Of a DNA stretch of 64,000 bases, positions 8,616 through 18,201 are shown piece after piece. The position numbers and the translations under genes are program-made. This stretch comes from Sphingobacterium faecium (GTDB lineage Bacteria; Bacteroidota; Bacteroidia; Sphingobacteriales; Sphingobacteriaceae): assembly GCF_003054045.1 (NCBI RefSeq), contig NZ_QBKH01000001.1:248001-312000 (forward strand), written 5' to 3'. The first letter of the stretch is position 1, and every line of letters begins with the position of its first letter. The notes below the pieces were generated by a model. It made no database searches and was not told the origin of the DNA. It saw only the letters and a program-made list of their open reading frames with translations.

Positions 8616-11414
8616 ATGAATAAAAAAATCATTCTTATAGGATTGTTTGCGATGCATGGGGCAGCATTATTAGCCCAAAAGAAACCACTAGACCATACCG
8701 TTTATGATAGTTGGCAGAGTTTGAGTGCCAGTGAAATAAGTGTAAGTGGCAAATACATATCATTTCAGGTTATACCTCAAGAAGGGGATGGCAATTTTTA
8801 TGTAAAAGATAATTTAAATAAAGCTATATTTTCCCTACCTAGGGGCTATAATGCTCGTTTAACGCGCGATGAAAAGCATGTCATCTCATTAATCAAGCCT
8901 AAGTTTGTCGATACACGCCAAGCAAAGATCAAGAAAAAGAAGCCCGAAGATATGCCAAAAGATTCTCTTGCAGTCTATACTATAGCGACAGGCAAACTGA
9001 CCAAGTATGCTGATGTTAAATCATACAAATTGGCAGAAGAGGCAAGTGGATATTTCAGTTTTTTGACTGACGGAAAAACAGCTGCACCTGCAGATACAAC
9101 CGCGTCAAAGACTAAAAAAACAGCTAAGATCAGTACCTTACATCTTTTTGATTTAGCAACAGGTGATACCCTTAATTTTCAGCAGGTAGATCAGTACGAT
9201 TTTAATAAAACAGGAGATAAACTGGTTTTTACCAAAAAAGCAGAAGCGAAAGACTCGACTTCCAATATTGCGGGCGTTTATCTATACGATCTGACAAATA
9301 AAACCCTTAAAAAGATCACAAATGGTCGCGGTACGTATAAGAACTTTACATTTGATGACATTGGAAATCAATTGGTCTATTTAGGTGATCGAAGTGCAGA
9401 AAAATCGTTGGTCAAGGATTTTAATCTATATTATTATACCGCTCAGTTGGATACAGCACGTATTGCTGTTCAAAAAAATACCACTGGATTACCTACGAAT
9501 TGGGCTGTAAGTGGCGATGGAGATTTAAAATTCAGTAAAAATGGTCAAAAGCTATTTTTAGGTTTGGCTCCTATACCACGTGTCAAAGACACCACATTAG
9601 TTGATTTTGAGCATGCAAAAGTTGATGTATGGCATTGGCAGGACGACTACCTGCAGCCGCAGCAATTGGTTAACTTAAAAAAAGATCTTGCCCAAAGTTA
9701 TTTAAGTGTATTTTATCCGCAGCAGGGAAACCGAGTTATCCCTTTAGTAGATGACAAATTCAATCCAGTACGTACAACCGTTGAAGCAGATCAAGAGTAT
9801 GTGTTGGCAACCACGGATTTTGGTAGAAGAATCGAAACACAGTGGGATTATCGCAGCAAGCAAGATGTATATGTCGTATCTACCGTTTCAGGAGCTCGTC
9901 AACTGGTGATTGAAAATTTATCCGGACAAGCGGTTTTATCTCCTGATGGTCAATATGTACTTTACTTCAACCAAGATAATGGCAATTGGTATTCCTATCA
10001 GATTGCTTCAAAGAAAGTCACCTTATTAAATGATGGTCTTCCAGTATCTTTTGTGGATGAAGATAACGATATGCCTGGCAAACCAAGCGGTTACGGTATG
10101 GCCGCATGGGCAGTGGACGGAAAAGGGGTATATCTCAATGATAAATTTGATATCTGGTATTTTGCCTTAGATGGATCAGATAAATATCTAGCCACCAACG
10201 GATATGGTCGTGCATCAAGTACAGTATTGCGTTATAAAAATTTGGACCATACGCAAACTAGTAAATGGAAATCAAACACACTCGATGAACGTCAACGAGT
10301 GATCCTGACTGCTTTTAATGAAAAAACGAAAGAAAATGGATTTTATGAAATGCGGGGAAAACGTAAAGATCCGAAAGCGATCCTGATGTCAACTAACGTT
10401 TATAGAAACCTCCAAGCATCTGACGACCAAAAGCAGTTCATCTATACCAAAGAAGATTATGTTCATAGTCCTGATTTATATGTGAATACCCATACATTTA
10501 AAAAGGAAGAGCCATTAACAGCATTAAATCCGCAACAGGCAAATTACAATTGGGGAACAGCAGAGTTGGTACAATGGTCGACACCAGCAGGTCATCAAGC
10601 AGAAGGAATTCTTTACAAACCCGAAGATTTTGATCCGAACAAAAAATATCCCGTAATTGCTTATTTCTATGAAAAGTTGACGGATGGTTTATATAATTAT
10701 CAAGCTCCAGCGCCTACACCATCTCGTTTGAATATCCCATATTTTGTGAGCAATGGGTATTTGGTTTTTGCACCTGATATTTCTTATGTAACAGGAGAAC
10801 CAGGAAAATCAGCTGAAGAATATATCAATTCGGGTATGAAGCATCTGGCTCAGAATAGCTGGGTTGACTCCTCCAAATTGGGGATTCAAGGACAAAGTTG
10901 GGGTGGTTACCAAGTGGCACATCTCATCACGGCAACAGATATGTATGCCGCAGCATGGGCGGGTGCACCAGTTGTTAATATGACTTCGGCTTATGGTGGT
11001 ATCCGTTGGCAAACCGGTATGTCAAGACAATTTCAGTATGAAAATACGCAGAGTAGAATTGGAAAGACATTGTGGGAAGCACAAGATGCTTACTTGGCCA
11101 ATTCACCGCTTTTTCATTTAGATAAAGTGAAAACCCCGGTTGTCATTATGGCAAATGATAATGATGGAGCAGTGCCATGGTATCAAGGAATAGAAATGTT
11201 TACGGCGTTGCGTCGTTTACAGAAACCGGTTTGGATGTTAAATTACAACGGTGACGAACATAATTTGTTGTTACGACAGAATCGAAAAGATATCCAAATA
11301 CGCGAACAACAGTTTTTTGACCATTATTTGAAAGGTGCTCCTGCACCAAAATGGTTGAAGTCCGGAATTCCTGCTAAAGAAAAAGGAATAGATTGGGGTT
11401 TTTCCGTAGATTAA
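8616..11414 (+). CDS. S9-family (prolyl oligopeptidase/DPP-IV-like) exported peptidase
   Basis: 932 residues. A signal peptide (1-20, ending LLAQ) precedes a long beta-propeller-like region (about 30-640) and a C-terminal alpha/beta-hydrolase domain. The catalytic triad can be read as Ser761 in GQSWGGY, Asp850 in DNDGAVP and His882 in GDEHNLL. S9 enzymes cleave short peptides, often after Pro or hydrophobic residues. Here the enzyme would act in the periplasm or at the surface. A TAAATTTG box lies at 8551-8558 without a good partner element. It is monocistronic with a strong terminator. The precise specificity (DPP-IV, acylaminoacyl peptidase or other) is not resolved. Confidence 0.93.
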   Translation: MNKKIILIGLFAMHGAALLAQKKPLDHTVYDSWQSLSASEISVSGKYISFQVIPQEGDGNFYVKDNLNKAIFSLPRGYNARLTRDEKHVISLIKPKFVDTRQAKIKKKKPEDMPKDSLAVYTIATGKLTKYADVKSYKLAEEASGYFSFLTDGKTAAPADTTASKTKKTAKISTLHLFDLATGDTLNFQQVDQYDFNKTGDKLVFTKKAEAKDSTSNIAGVYLYDLTNKTLKKITNGRGTYKNFTFDDIGNQLVYLGDRSAEKSLVKDFNLYYYTAQLDTARIAVQKNTTGLPTNWAVSGDGDLKFSKNGQKLFLGLAPIPRVKDTTLVDFEHAKVDVWHWQDDYLQPQQLVNLKKDLAQSYLSVFYPQQGNRVIPLVDDKFNPVRTTVEADQEYVLATTDFGRRIETQWDYRSKQDVYVVSTVSGARQLVIENLSGQAVLSPDGQYVLYFNQDNGNWYSYQIASKKVTLLNDGLPVSFVDEDNDMPGKPSGYGMAAWAVDGKGVYLNDKFDIWYFALDGSDKYLATNGYGRASSTVLRYKNLDHTQTSKWKSNTLDERQRVILTAFNEKTKENGFYEMRGKRKDPKAILMSTNVYRNLQASDDQKQFIYTKEDYVHSPDLYVNTHTFKKEEPLTALNPQQANYNWGTAELVQWSTPAGHQAEGILYKPEDFDPNKKYPVIAYFYEKLTDGLYNYQAPAPTPSRLNIPYFVSNGYLVFAPDISYVTGEPGKSAEEYINSGMKHLAQNSWVDSSKLGIQGQSWGGYQVAHLITATDMYAAAWAGAPVVNMTSAYGGIRWQTGMSRQFQYENTQSRIGKTLWEAQDAYLANSPLFHLDKVKTPVVIMANDNDGAVPWYQGIEMFTALRRLQKPVWMLNYNGDEHNLLLRQNRKDIQIREQQFFDHYLKGAPAPKWLKSGIPAKEKGIDWGFSVD

Positions 11415-11418
11415 TTTT

Positions 11419-11455
11419 AAAAAAGAGCTTATTTGTTACAAATAAGCTCTTTTTT
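11419..11455 (+). terminator. Rho-independent terminator after S9 peptidase
   Basis: A 16-bp perfect stem with a 5-nt loop (GTTAC) followed by eight T residues, starting just after the stop codon. Confidence 0.92.
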
Positions 11456-11599
11456 TTAGCGCTTGTTTTATTTGTTGAAGCTTTTTAATAAAAAAATCAA
11501 AAAAAATTTCAATTTTTATTGAAAACAACATATTTTTACAAAGTAATTTGATGAAAAATCAAAACAAGGGTATTAAAAACTTAAAATCTGAATCATATA

Positions 11600-13786
11600 A
11601 TGTCTAACTTAAGATTTCAATCTGTTGAAGCAGCTGCAACACGCAAGAATGCTTCTCTAAAAGTAGAAACGAAAAAAGCAACCGAAATTTACGGCAAGAA
11701 TGTTTTTTCAATAGCGAAGATGAAAGAATATCTTCCTAAAAACTCATACAAAGAGTTAGCACAAGCTATTGAGGAAGGATCTGCAATTTCTCGTGATTTA
11801 GCAGAGCATATTTCACAAGCCATGAAAAGTTGGTCACTATCAAATGGTGCTACACATTATACCCACTGGTTCCAACCTTTGACAGGATCTACAGCTGAGA
11901 AGCACGATGCTTTCTTCGAACCAGATGATAATGGCGAGGCTATTGAAAAATTTACAGCTGATGCTTTGGTACAACAAGAGCCTGATGCGTCAAGTTTTCC
12001 AAATGGTGGTATCCGTAATACATTCGAAGCGCGAGGTTACACTGCATGGGATAGTTCATCACCCGCTTTTCTTTATGAGACAGGTTCTGGTAAGACATTA
12101 TGTATTCCCACAGTATTTGTATCGTACACAGGAGAAGCATTAGATTATAAAGCACCTTTGTTAAAAGCTGTAAGTGCTATTGACAAAGCATCTACAGATG
12201 TTGCACAATATTTTGATAAACAAATTACGAAAGTAAATGCTTCTTTAGGTATTGAACAAGAGTATTTTTTAGTAGATCTTTCATTATATAATGCACGTCC
12301 AGATTTACAATTGACTGGCCGTACATTATTTGGTCACATGTCTGCAAAAGGACAACAATTAGATGATCATTATTTCGGAGCGATTCCAGAGCGTGTTTTA
12401 GCGTTTATGGTAGATTTAGAAAATGAAGCACTGAAATTAGGTATTCCTTTAAAAACTCGGCACAACGAGGTAGCGCCATCTCAGTTTGAGTGTGCACCGA
12501 TGTACGAAGAAATGAACCTTGCCATCGATCATAACCAATTGTTACAAAATCTGATGGACCAAGTTGCTTTGCGTCATCATTTCAAAGTCTTATTACATGA
12601 GAAGCCTTATAGCGGTGTCAATGGATCAGGTAAACACAACAACTGGTCATTAATTACCAACACAGGTGTTAATTTATTATCCCCAGGTAAGACTCCTAAG
12701 ACCAACTTGATGTTTTTGACTTTCTTTGTCAATATCATTAAAGCCGTATATGAGCACGCTGACTTACTACGTGCATCGATTGCAAGTGCGAGTAATGATC
12801 ACCGTTTAGGTGCAAATGAGGCTCCTCCTGCTATTATTTCGATCTTCTTAGGATCACAGTTAGATGATCTTTTAGAAGAGGTAGAGTCAGCTCGTGTGGC
12901 TAAGAAAGTAAAATCTGAAGCAAACTTATGGCACGGTATTCCTAAAGTTCCTGAATTAAGATTGGATAACACAGATCGTAACCGTACATCACCATTTGCA
13001 TTTACAGGTAACAAATTTGAGTTTAGAGCAGTAGGTTCTTCAGCAAACTCAGCATTGCCAATGACCGTTTTAAATGTCATTGTCGCTAATCAATTGATTG
13101 AATTTAAAATTGAAGTTGACAAACAAATTAAAAAAGGAATCAAGAAAGATTTAGCTTTACTTAATGTTGTTCGTAAATACATCAAAGACTCAAAATCAAT
13201 CCGTTTCGAAGGTAATGGTTATAGCGAAGAGTGGGAGAAAGAAGCAGAAGCAAGAGGTCTGTCGAATATCAAATCTACTCCTAAAGCATTAGATGTATAT
13301 GTTAAAGAAGAGACGATTCAATTATTTGAAAAATTAGGAATCTATACCAAAAGGGAGAGCGAAGCACGTCACGAAATTTTGTTAGAAAACTTCTATAAAA
13401 AACTGCAGATCGAAGCACGTGTTATTGAAGAAATCGTTAACAATCAAATCGCACCTGCATGTTTGATTTACCAAAATGAATTGATCAAAAATGTTCAAGG
13501 CTTGAAAGAATTGGGTCTAGGAAAAGAAGCATATAGCTCACAATGGAATTTCTTAGAGCGTATTTCCTTCCATGTAAACACTGTTCTTGAAAAAGCGGAA
13601 GAGATGCGTAAAGAGCGTAAAAAAGCAAATCAGATCGAAGATATGCGTGAGAAATCTATCGCTTATGACGAGATCGTTAAACCTTATTTTGACGATATCC
13701 GTTACCATGTCAATAAATTAGAGAAAATTGTTGATGACCAAAAATGGCCATTACCAAAATTGCGCGAATTATTATTCATTAGCTAA
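11600..13786 (+). CDS. glnN: Glutamine synthetase, type III
   Basis: 728 residues, the length of GSIII and far longer than GSI or GSII. It condenses glutamate and ammonia with ATP. Visible signatures include RHNEVAPSQFECAP, the ATP/Glu loop VNGSGKHNNWS and NRTSPFAFTGNKFEFRAVGS, all characteristic of the type III family common in Bacteroidota. The C-terminal 200 residues are helical and charged, as in the dodecameric GSIII enzymes. It is monocistronic with its own terminator. The 145-bp AT-rich leader has no clear consensus promoter or visible P-II related gene nearby. Confidence 0.96.
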   Translation: MSNLRFQSVEAAATRKNASLKVETKKATEIYGKNVFSIAKMKEYLPKNSYKELAQAIEEGSAISRDLAEHISQAMKSWSLSNGATHYTHWFQPLTGSTAEKHDAFFEPDDNGEAIEKFTADALVQQEPDASSFPNGGIRNTFEARGYTAWDSSSPAFLYETGSGKTLCIPTVFVSYTGEALDYKAPLLKAVSAIDKASTDVAQYFDKQITKVNASLGIEQEYFLVDLSLYNARPDLQLTGRTLFGHMSAKGQQLDDHYFGAIPERVLAFMVDLENEALKLGIPLKTRHNEVAPSQFECAPMYEEMNLAIDHNQLLQNLMDQVALRHHFKVLLHEKPYSGVNGSGKHNNWSLITNTGVNLLSPGKTPKTNLMFLTFFVNIIKAVYEHADLLRASIASASNDHRLGANEAPPAIISIFLGSQLDDLLEEVESARVAKKVKSEANLWHGIPKVPELRLDNTDRNRTSPFAFTGNKFEFRAVGSSANSALPMTVLNVIVANQLIEFKIEVDKQIKKGIKKDLALLNVVRKYIKDSKSIRFEGNGYSEEWEKEAEARGLSNIKSTPKALDVYVKEETIQLFEKLGIYTKRESEARHEILLENFYKKLQIEARVIEEIVNNQIAPACLIYQNELIKNVQGLKELGLGKEAYSSQWNFLERISFHVNTVLEKAEEMRKERKKANQIEDMREKSIAYDEIVKPYFDDIRYHVNKLEKIVDDQKWPLPKLRELLFIS

Positions 13787-13806
13787 TCTAACTATTAAAT
13801 AAACAA

Positions 13807-13840
13807 AGAAAAGCGATTCCATCTGGAGTCGCTTTTCTTG
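13807..13840 (+). terminator. Rho-independent terminator after glnN
   Basis: A stem of about 15 bp (AAGAAAAGCGA paired with TCGCTTTTCTT, with one G-U pair in the inner part) and a 4-nt loop, ending in a T-rich stretch. Confidence 0.88.
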
Positions 13841-13949
13841 TTTTATCATACTTTGTAACAATCTGCTGTATTGTCATATTAATTTCATTTTATTGTAGGT
13901 TATGATCGCATCATTTCTTACATTTAGTCATTAAAAGAAGAAGAAAAAA

Positions 13950-14378
13950 ATGAAGAAAATTAATTTTAAATATCGGAAATTATGCATGGTTACTGCAGTT
14001 ATTGCAGCAACACTCTCTTTGAGTGCATTTATTCCAAATCAGGAAAAACCAAAAGAAGAAAAGTTTTCTAACCTCAAAGTATTACCCAAAAATACAACTC
14101 CAGATCAACTAAAAGCAGTCATGCATGATTTCAATGCATCCCTTGGTGTAAAGTGTGGGTTTTGCCATGCCCCTTCAAAAGATGATCCTAAGAAAATGGA
14201 TTTCGCCAGCGATGAAAATAAACACAAAAATGTCGCGCGTGATATGATGAAAATGACCGCTAAAATCAATAAGAAATACTTCCATAAAACCAATAAAGAA
14301 GGGGAGATCAAGGCCATCTCCTGTAAAACTTGCCATAATGGACAGAAACATCCCGAAATGAAAATCGCGAGTTTATAA
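13950..14378 (+). CDS. Small exported dihaem c-type cytochrome
   Basis: 142 residues with an N-terminal signal (about 11-28). Two CxxCH haem-binding motifs are present: CGFCH (69-73) and CKTCH (125-129). Spacing and the flanking LPKNTTPDQLKAVMHDFNASLGVKC resemble the small cytochromes related to the photosynthetic reaction-centre cytochrome subunit that are common in Bacteroidota. It would be a periplasmic electron carrier, with the partner unknown. Its RBS is strongly purine-rich (AAGAAGAAG). It is monocistronic with a terminator. Confidence 0.88.
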   Translation: MKKINFKYRKLCMVTAVIAATLSLSAFIPNQEKPKEEKFSNLKVLPKNTTPDQLKAVMHDFNASLGVKCGFCHAPSKDDPKKMDFASDENKHKNVARDMMKMTAKINKKYFHKTNKEGEIKAISCKTCHNGQKHPEMKIASL

Positions 14379-14386
14379 AATCGTTC

Positions 14387-14416
14387 AGAAAAAGGAAGCC
14401 TCAGCTTTCTTTTTCT
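14387..14416 (+). terminator. Terminator after cytochrome gene
   Basis: A 13-bp stem with one G-U pair and the 4-nt loop CTCA, rich in A on the 5' side and T on the 3' side, beginning nine bases after the stop codon. Confidence 0.7.
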
Positions 14417-14503
14417 AATCTTAGATGCTCATATGGGATATTTAAATTTACTTTATTGTTCTATCTCCGCTATTCTGGGGGAGCACATGCATATTTTCTA
14501 AGG

Positions 14504-14536
14504 AATGATTTTATTTGATGTAAAAATAAAATCATT
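14504..14536. repeat. AT-only perfect hairpin upstream of tRNA promoter
   Basis: A 13-bp perfect inverted repeat (AATGATTTTATTT and its complement) with a 7-nt spacer. It is almost pure A/T, so it is a weak terminator at best. No gene overlaps it. Confidence 0.5.
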
Positions 14537-14573
14537 CATAATCAGATATTTCCTTGCTAAGGTGTATTTTTAT

Positions 14574-14604
14574 TTTGCATATATCAAAAGAATATCTACC
14601 TTTG
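14574..14604 (+). promoter_or_regulatory. Consensus Bacteroidota promoter of tRNA-Leu
   Basis: A -33 TTTG at 14574-14577, exactly 19 bp of spacer and a -7 TACCTTTG at 14597-14604 match the Bacteroidota sigma-A form TTTG-N19-TAnnTTTG. Transcription would start near 14611, about 32 bases before the mature tRNA 5' end. Confidence 0.85.
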
Positions 14605-14642
14605 CATCACTCCAAACAACGAAATACTTGTTTGAACGGACC

Positions 14643-14722
14643 GCCCGGATGGCGGAATTGGTAGACGCGCTAGTCTCAAACACTAGTGGGAAACCGTGCC
14701 GGTTCGATCCCGGCTCCGGGTA
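14643..14722 (+). tRNA. tRNA-Leu (anticodon CAA)
   Basis: The acceptor stem GCCCGGA pairs with TCCGGGT (first pair G-U). The D-arm has TTGGTAGACGC. The anticodon stem CTAGT/ACTAG encloses the loop CTCAAAC, so the anticodon is CAA (codon UUG). A short variable arm and a T-arm with GGTTCGATCC follow. After the discriminator A only CC is encoded (ACCG), so CCA is completed by the nucleotidyltransferase. A consensus promoter lies upstream and a terminator downstream. Confidence 0.96.
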
Positions 14723-14726
14723 CCGA

Positions 14727-14760
14727 AAAAGGATCTGAAGTTAATTCTTCAGATCCTTTT
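14727..14760 (+). terminator. Terminator after tRNA-Leu
   Basis: A 14-bp stem (AAAAGGATCTGAAG and its complement) with a 6-nt loop, ending in TTTTCTTTT. Confidence 0.9.
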
Positions 14761-14950
14761 CTTTTATGCCAGAATTTAATTGCATGATAATGGATGCATA
14801 TACAGGCTAAATGATATTTCTGGTACATAATTAGCATGCGGTACAATTCTTTTTGCTCATCAGATCATTTTATTATTTCCTATAACTTTTCAGAATTGGG
14901 ATTCTTATTTTGCCCTTACGAAATGAAGATAAAATATTATATTTAACCAT

Positions 14951-15949
14951 ATGCCTATTTTTCCAACCCAATATTCTACTTTGTCATCCACTGCATTGAA
15001 AATCTTTCTTCAAAGCGAATATGGATTTGAGATTCTTGTATGCACGTTTTTGTTGCGTGGAGTAAACGATCATTATCAAATTGAAACCAAAGATCACAAG
15101 TATATATTTAGAATATACAGAAATACCCATAGATCGTTTCAAGAAATAAGCTCCGAAGTATTCTTTTTAAATGTACTGAAGGAAAAAGGAATCGGTATAT
15201 CATTTCCTATACGTACGTTAAATGAGGAGCAAATATTAAAGTTTGATGCAGCTGAGGGAACTAGATATGGTGTCTTATTCAGTTATGCACAGGGAGAATC
15301 GTTAGACATGCTCAGTAATCCGCAGCTTGCTAGTCTCGGAGAAGAACTCGCGCGGATTCATCAAGTCTCGGCTGAAATTACATTGCCATTTGAACGTCGC
15401 GAATATAATTTGAATACCACTATTTTACAACCTATACATGCGCTTAAGCCAATTCTCGACGTAAATTCACCCATGGCTGTATGGATTAATGAAACAAAGG
15501 AAAGAGTAATCAGCAAGTTTAAAACATTTGATTTATCTAAGTTTAGCTATGGCTACTGTCATTACGATCTTTTTCCAAAAAACTTTCATTTTGATCATGA
15601 AAATCAGATTACTTTTTTTGACTTTGATTTCCTTGGAAAAGGCTATTTAGTTAATGATCTCATGACTTTTTGGCTTCACCTTTCTCTCCATGCTACATTT
15701 AATAAAATAACTCAAGAAGAAGCAGATCGTCAATTTAGCGTATTCATTGCAGCTTATAGAGGCATAAGGCAGCTTCATGAAAATGAAATAGCCGCTATTC
15801 CCTATTTAAGTTTTGGTTTTTGGATATTTTTCATGAATTTTCATCAAGAACATTTTGACGATTTTTCCAATCCTTTTTTCAATGGCAGGTATATAAATCA
15901 AAGATTAGATTTAATAAAGACTTTAACAGATCGTTATTGCCGCTTTTAA
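14951..15949 (+). CDS. Aminoglycoside-phosphotransferase-fold kinase (APH/choline kinase family)
   Basis: 332 residues. The catalytic loop HYDLFPKN (H204, D206, N211) and the metal-binding FFDFDF (D224, D226) are those of the phosphotransferase enzyme family, which includes aminoglycoside and choline kinases and homoserine kinase II. The N-terminal lobe contains the YIFRIYRN strand with a likely ATP-binding Arg. The small-molecule substrate cannot be predicted, and nothing in the flanks suggests antibiotic resistance. It stands alone between tRNA-Leu and the metal-efflux operon. Confidence 0.85.
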   Translation: MPIFPTQYSTLSSTALKIFLQSEYGFEILVCTFLLRGVNDHYQIETKDHKYIFRIYRNTHRSFQEISSEVFFLNVLKEKGIGISFPIRTLNEEQILKFDAAEGTRYGVLFSYAQGESLDMLSNPQLASLGEELARIHQVSAEITLPFERREYNLNTTILQPIHALKPILDVNSPMAVWINETKERVISKFKTFDLSKFSYGYCHYDLFPKNFHFDHENQITFFDFDFLGKGYLVNDLMTFWLHLSLHATFNKITQEEADRQFSVFIAAYRGIRQLHENEIAAIPYLSFGFWIFFMNFHQEHFDDFSNPFFNGRYINQRLDLIKTLTDRYCRF

Positions 15950-16094
15950 CATCTTCATGTTTATTAAACTGAAGAAAACATATACTCCTTTTTCTTTTAG
16001 ATCCCTTCACACTTTATGCGGTTCAGCAGACCTAAGCTAGATTAGAATTTCATTAGATAGCTATATTTTTACCCATTTTACCCCTAGCTTTCTT

Positions 16095-16102
16095 TAAATT
16101 TG
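16095..16102 (+). promoter_or_regulatory. Candidate -7 element for the two-component/RND operon
   Basis: TAAATTTG matches TAnnTTTG 20 bp before the response-regulator ATG. No TTTG lies at the ideal 19-20 bp spacing upstream; T-rich tracts near 16065-16079 may serve. The leader would be very short. Confidence 0.4.
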
Positions 16103-16121
16103 TGAATTAAAGTATATTACC

Positions 16122-16802
16122 ATGCAGATTTTAGTTGTAGAAGACGATAAGCGGATCAGTGATTTTCTAATTAAAGGATTAGAAGAAAATGGTTATATGG
16201 TTACCTTATGCCGATCTGCTGAAGAAGTGATCGCAGATTTTCTGAATATCGCATGGGACTTATTGATTGTTGATATCATGCTTCCGGGCATGGATGGCAG
16301 GCAATTGGTGAGTACGCTACGTTACAAGAACTGTCATGCGCCAGTGTTGATGTTGAGCGCATTGAATACGGTACAAGATAAGGTCGATTCCTTAGACCTC
16401 GGAGCGGATGATTACCTTACCAAACCCTTTCATTTTGACGAATTATTATCCAGGATCAAAGCATTGACCCGCCGCAGTCAGATTGGTTTCGAAGTTAAAA
16501 AAAGTCAATGTATTCAAGTTGGTGCGCTAACAATTGATAAGGATCAGTACAAAGTCTATGACGGCGATCAGGAATTGGAACTGTCTCCCCGAGAATTTAA
16601 ACTGCTGATGTACCTCGTTGAAAATCAAAATAAAGCAGTCAGTAGAATTCAGATCCTCAATGCTGTTTGGGGAATTAATTTTGATAATCAGACCAATGTA
16701 GTTGATGTGTATATCTCCTATGTTCGCAATAAGATCGAAAAGAAACAAAAATATATATTTACAGTAAAGGGAGTCGGGTATCTATTTAAATTGGAGCAAT
16801 GA
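16122..16802 (+). CDS. OmpR/PhoB-family response regulator
   Basis: 226 residues. The receiver domain (1-118) has acidic pocket residues at VVEDD, phospho-acceptor Asp51 in IVDIMLPGMDG and Lys in LTKPF. The C-terminal winged helix (about 130-226) contains LSPREFKLLMYLVENQNKAVSR and GVGYLF. It is paired with the histidine kinase through an ATGA overlap. With the RND efflux genes directly downstream, it most likely activates the operon in response to a metal or similar toxic signal, in the manner of CusR/CzcR (inference from context). Confidence 0.94.
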   Translation: MQILVVEDDKRISDFLIKGLEENGYMVTLCRSAEEVIADFLNIAWDLLIVDIMLPGMDGRQLVSTLRYKNCHAPVLMLSALNTVQDKVDSLDLGADDYLTKPFHFDELLSRIKALTRRSQIGFEVKKSQCIQVGALTIDKDQYKVYDGDQELELSPREFKLLMYLVENQNKAVSRIQILNAVWGINFDNQTNVVDVYISYVRNKIEKKQKYIFTVKGVGYLFKLEQ

Positions 16803-18133
16803 ATTTAAAGAATCGTCTTTCTGTATATGCTGCTTTTATTTTTGGAGTGATTATTTTGATCGCTTCGACGATCATCTATGTTTCCTTCTACACCAGAATG
16901 GAAGGGCAGGAGTTTCGAAATCTGGAAAGTAAAACCCTGCTGTCGGCACTCTTTTACCTGGAGAAAGATGAGGTTTCCTTTATTGAACATGAAACCATTA
17001 AAAATCAGCTTCAAAAGAATATTTCTAAACGTAATATCTTGGTCGTCGATTCGCTCAATCGACGTTATGACGGACAGATGGAAGAAGATATCCCCATTTC
17101 GGCTGAATTTTTTGATTTAGTGCGTAAACAAGACGTTGCACAACTCAAAACAGATGCATTTTTTTATAATGGACTCTATTATCATGATAATGAAGGCGAT
17201 TTTGTAATCGTCACTCGAGCTTCAACCGCTGAATTTCAAGATCAAATGCAATTGCTGCTCCATATTTTATTAGCAGTTTCTTTTATCGGGCTCATCTTGA
17301 TCCTTATCTTTTCCCAATTTTTAGGCAATATTGCTTATGATCCCATCCTGAAGATGATCAACCAGATTAAAAAGAGAGATGATCAAAATTTTAATGAACC
17401 GATCGTTTTAAACAAATCTTATCAAGAAGTCCAGGAGCTGGTGGATACTTACAATCATTTTGTTGAAAAACTAAGCGAAACATTTTCCATTCAGAAAAAC
17501 TTCATTGACTACGTATCCCATGAACTGCGGACTCCACTTGCAGCCCTCTTAGGTACGCTGGAAGTCAGTAAACAAAAGCCTCGTACCGTAGAGGAACATG
17601 AATTGGTCAACTTACAACTCAAACGGTATACCGAAGATCTTCGCGATACGATCGATCATATGATGATCCTTTCGGGAGCAAAGACCAATTTCGAAACCAA
17701 GATCATCCGTATTGATGAAGTGCTATGGGAGATTATTGAACAATTGACTTTGGTGCATGGCGCTCAAATCAATGTTGATATCCAAGTGGTGGACACGGAT
17801 ATCCTAAAAGTCGATGCCAATGATAAACTGTTGCAACTTGCCATTCAAAATATCATTTTGAATGGGGTGAAATACTCCAATAATCAACCCATCGTTGTGC
17901 ACCTCAAATCGCATACAGGTAGATTATTAGTTGAAATTATGGATCAAGGTATCGGTATCGCGCCAGAAGAACTTATTCGGGTCACCGAAAACTTTTACCG
18001 CGGAGAGAATGCGCAAGATTTCAATGGAAAAGGAATCGGTCTATCCTTAGCCAATGTGATTTTTAAATTGCACCATATCCGTATGGACATCAGCTCCAAT
18101 AAACAGGGAACAACAGTTTCCTTGTATTTCTAA
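16799..18133 (+). CDS. Sensor histidine kinase
   Basis: 444 residues. Two membrane helices (about 10-31 and 150-173) bracket a periplasmic sensor of about 115 residues, followed by a HAMP-like linker, the H-box YVSHELRTPLAALLG with His241, and the catalytic ATPase core with N-box QNIILNGVKYS, DQGIGIAPEEL and GKGIGLSLANVIF. It is partner of the overlapping OmpR-type regulator. The periplasmic part lacks an obvious His/Met metal cluster, so the ligand remains open. Confidence 0.93.
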   Translation: MNLKNRLSVYAAFIFGVIILIASTIIYVSFYTRMEGQEFRNLESKTLLSALFYLEKDEVSFIEHETIKNQLQKNISKRNILVVDSLNRRYDGQMEEDIPISAEFFDLVRKQDVAQLKTDAFFYNGLYYHDNEGDFVIVTRASTAEFQDQMQLLLHILLAVSFIGLILILIFSQFLGNIAYDPILKMINQIKKRDDQNFNEPIVLNKSYQEVQELVDTYNHFVEKLSETFSIQKNFIDYVSHELRTPLAALLGTLEVSKQKPRTVEEHELVNLQLKRYTEDLRDTIDHMMILSGAKTNFETKIIRIDEVLWEIIEQLTLVHGAQINVDIQVVDTDILKVDANDKLLQLAIQNIILNGVKYSNNQPIVVHLKSHTGRLLVEIMDQGIGIAPEELIRVTENFYRGENAQDFNGKGIGLSLANVIFKLHHIRMDISSNKQGTTVSLYF

Positions 18134-18201
18134 TCAAATTCTAATCTACTTCGAAATTCCTGTTAATCTACCAACACTAGCTTTGCTAAAAATAGTAAAG
18201 A

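Noticed and set aside
14505..14738. 77-codon frame ending MAELVDALVSNTSGKPCRFDPG
   Set aside because: Known artefact of translating a tRNA-Leu gene; the cloverleaf accounts for the sequence.
14951..15949. Antibiotic-resistance aminoglycoside kinase
   Set aside because: Only the generic kinase fold is evident; no mobile-element context or close resemblance to a known resistance enzyme.
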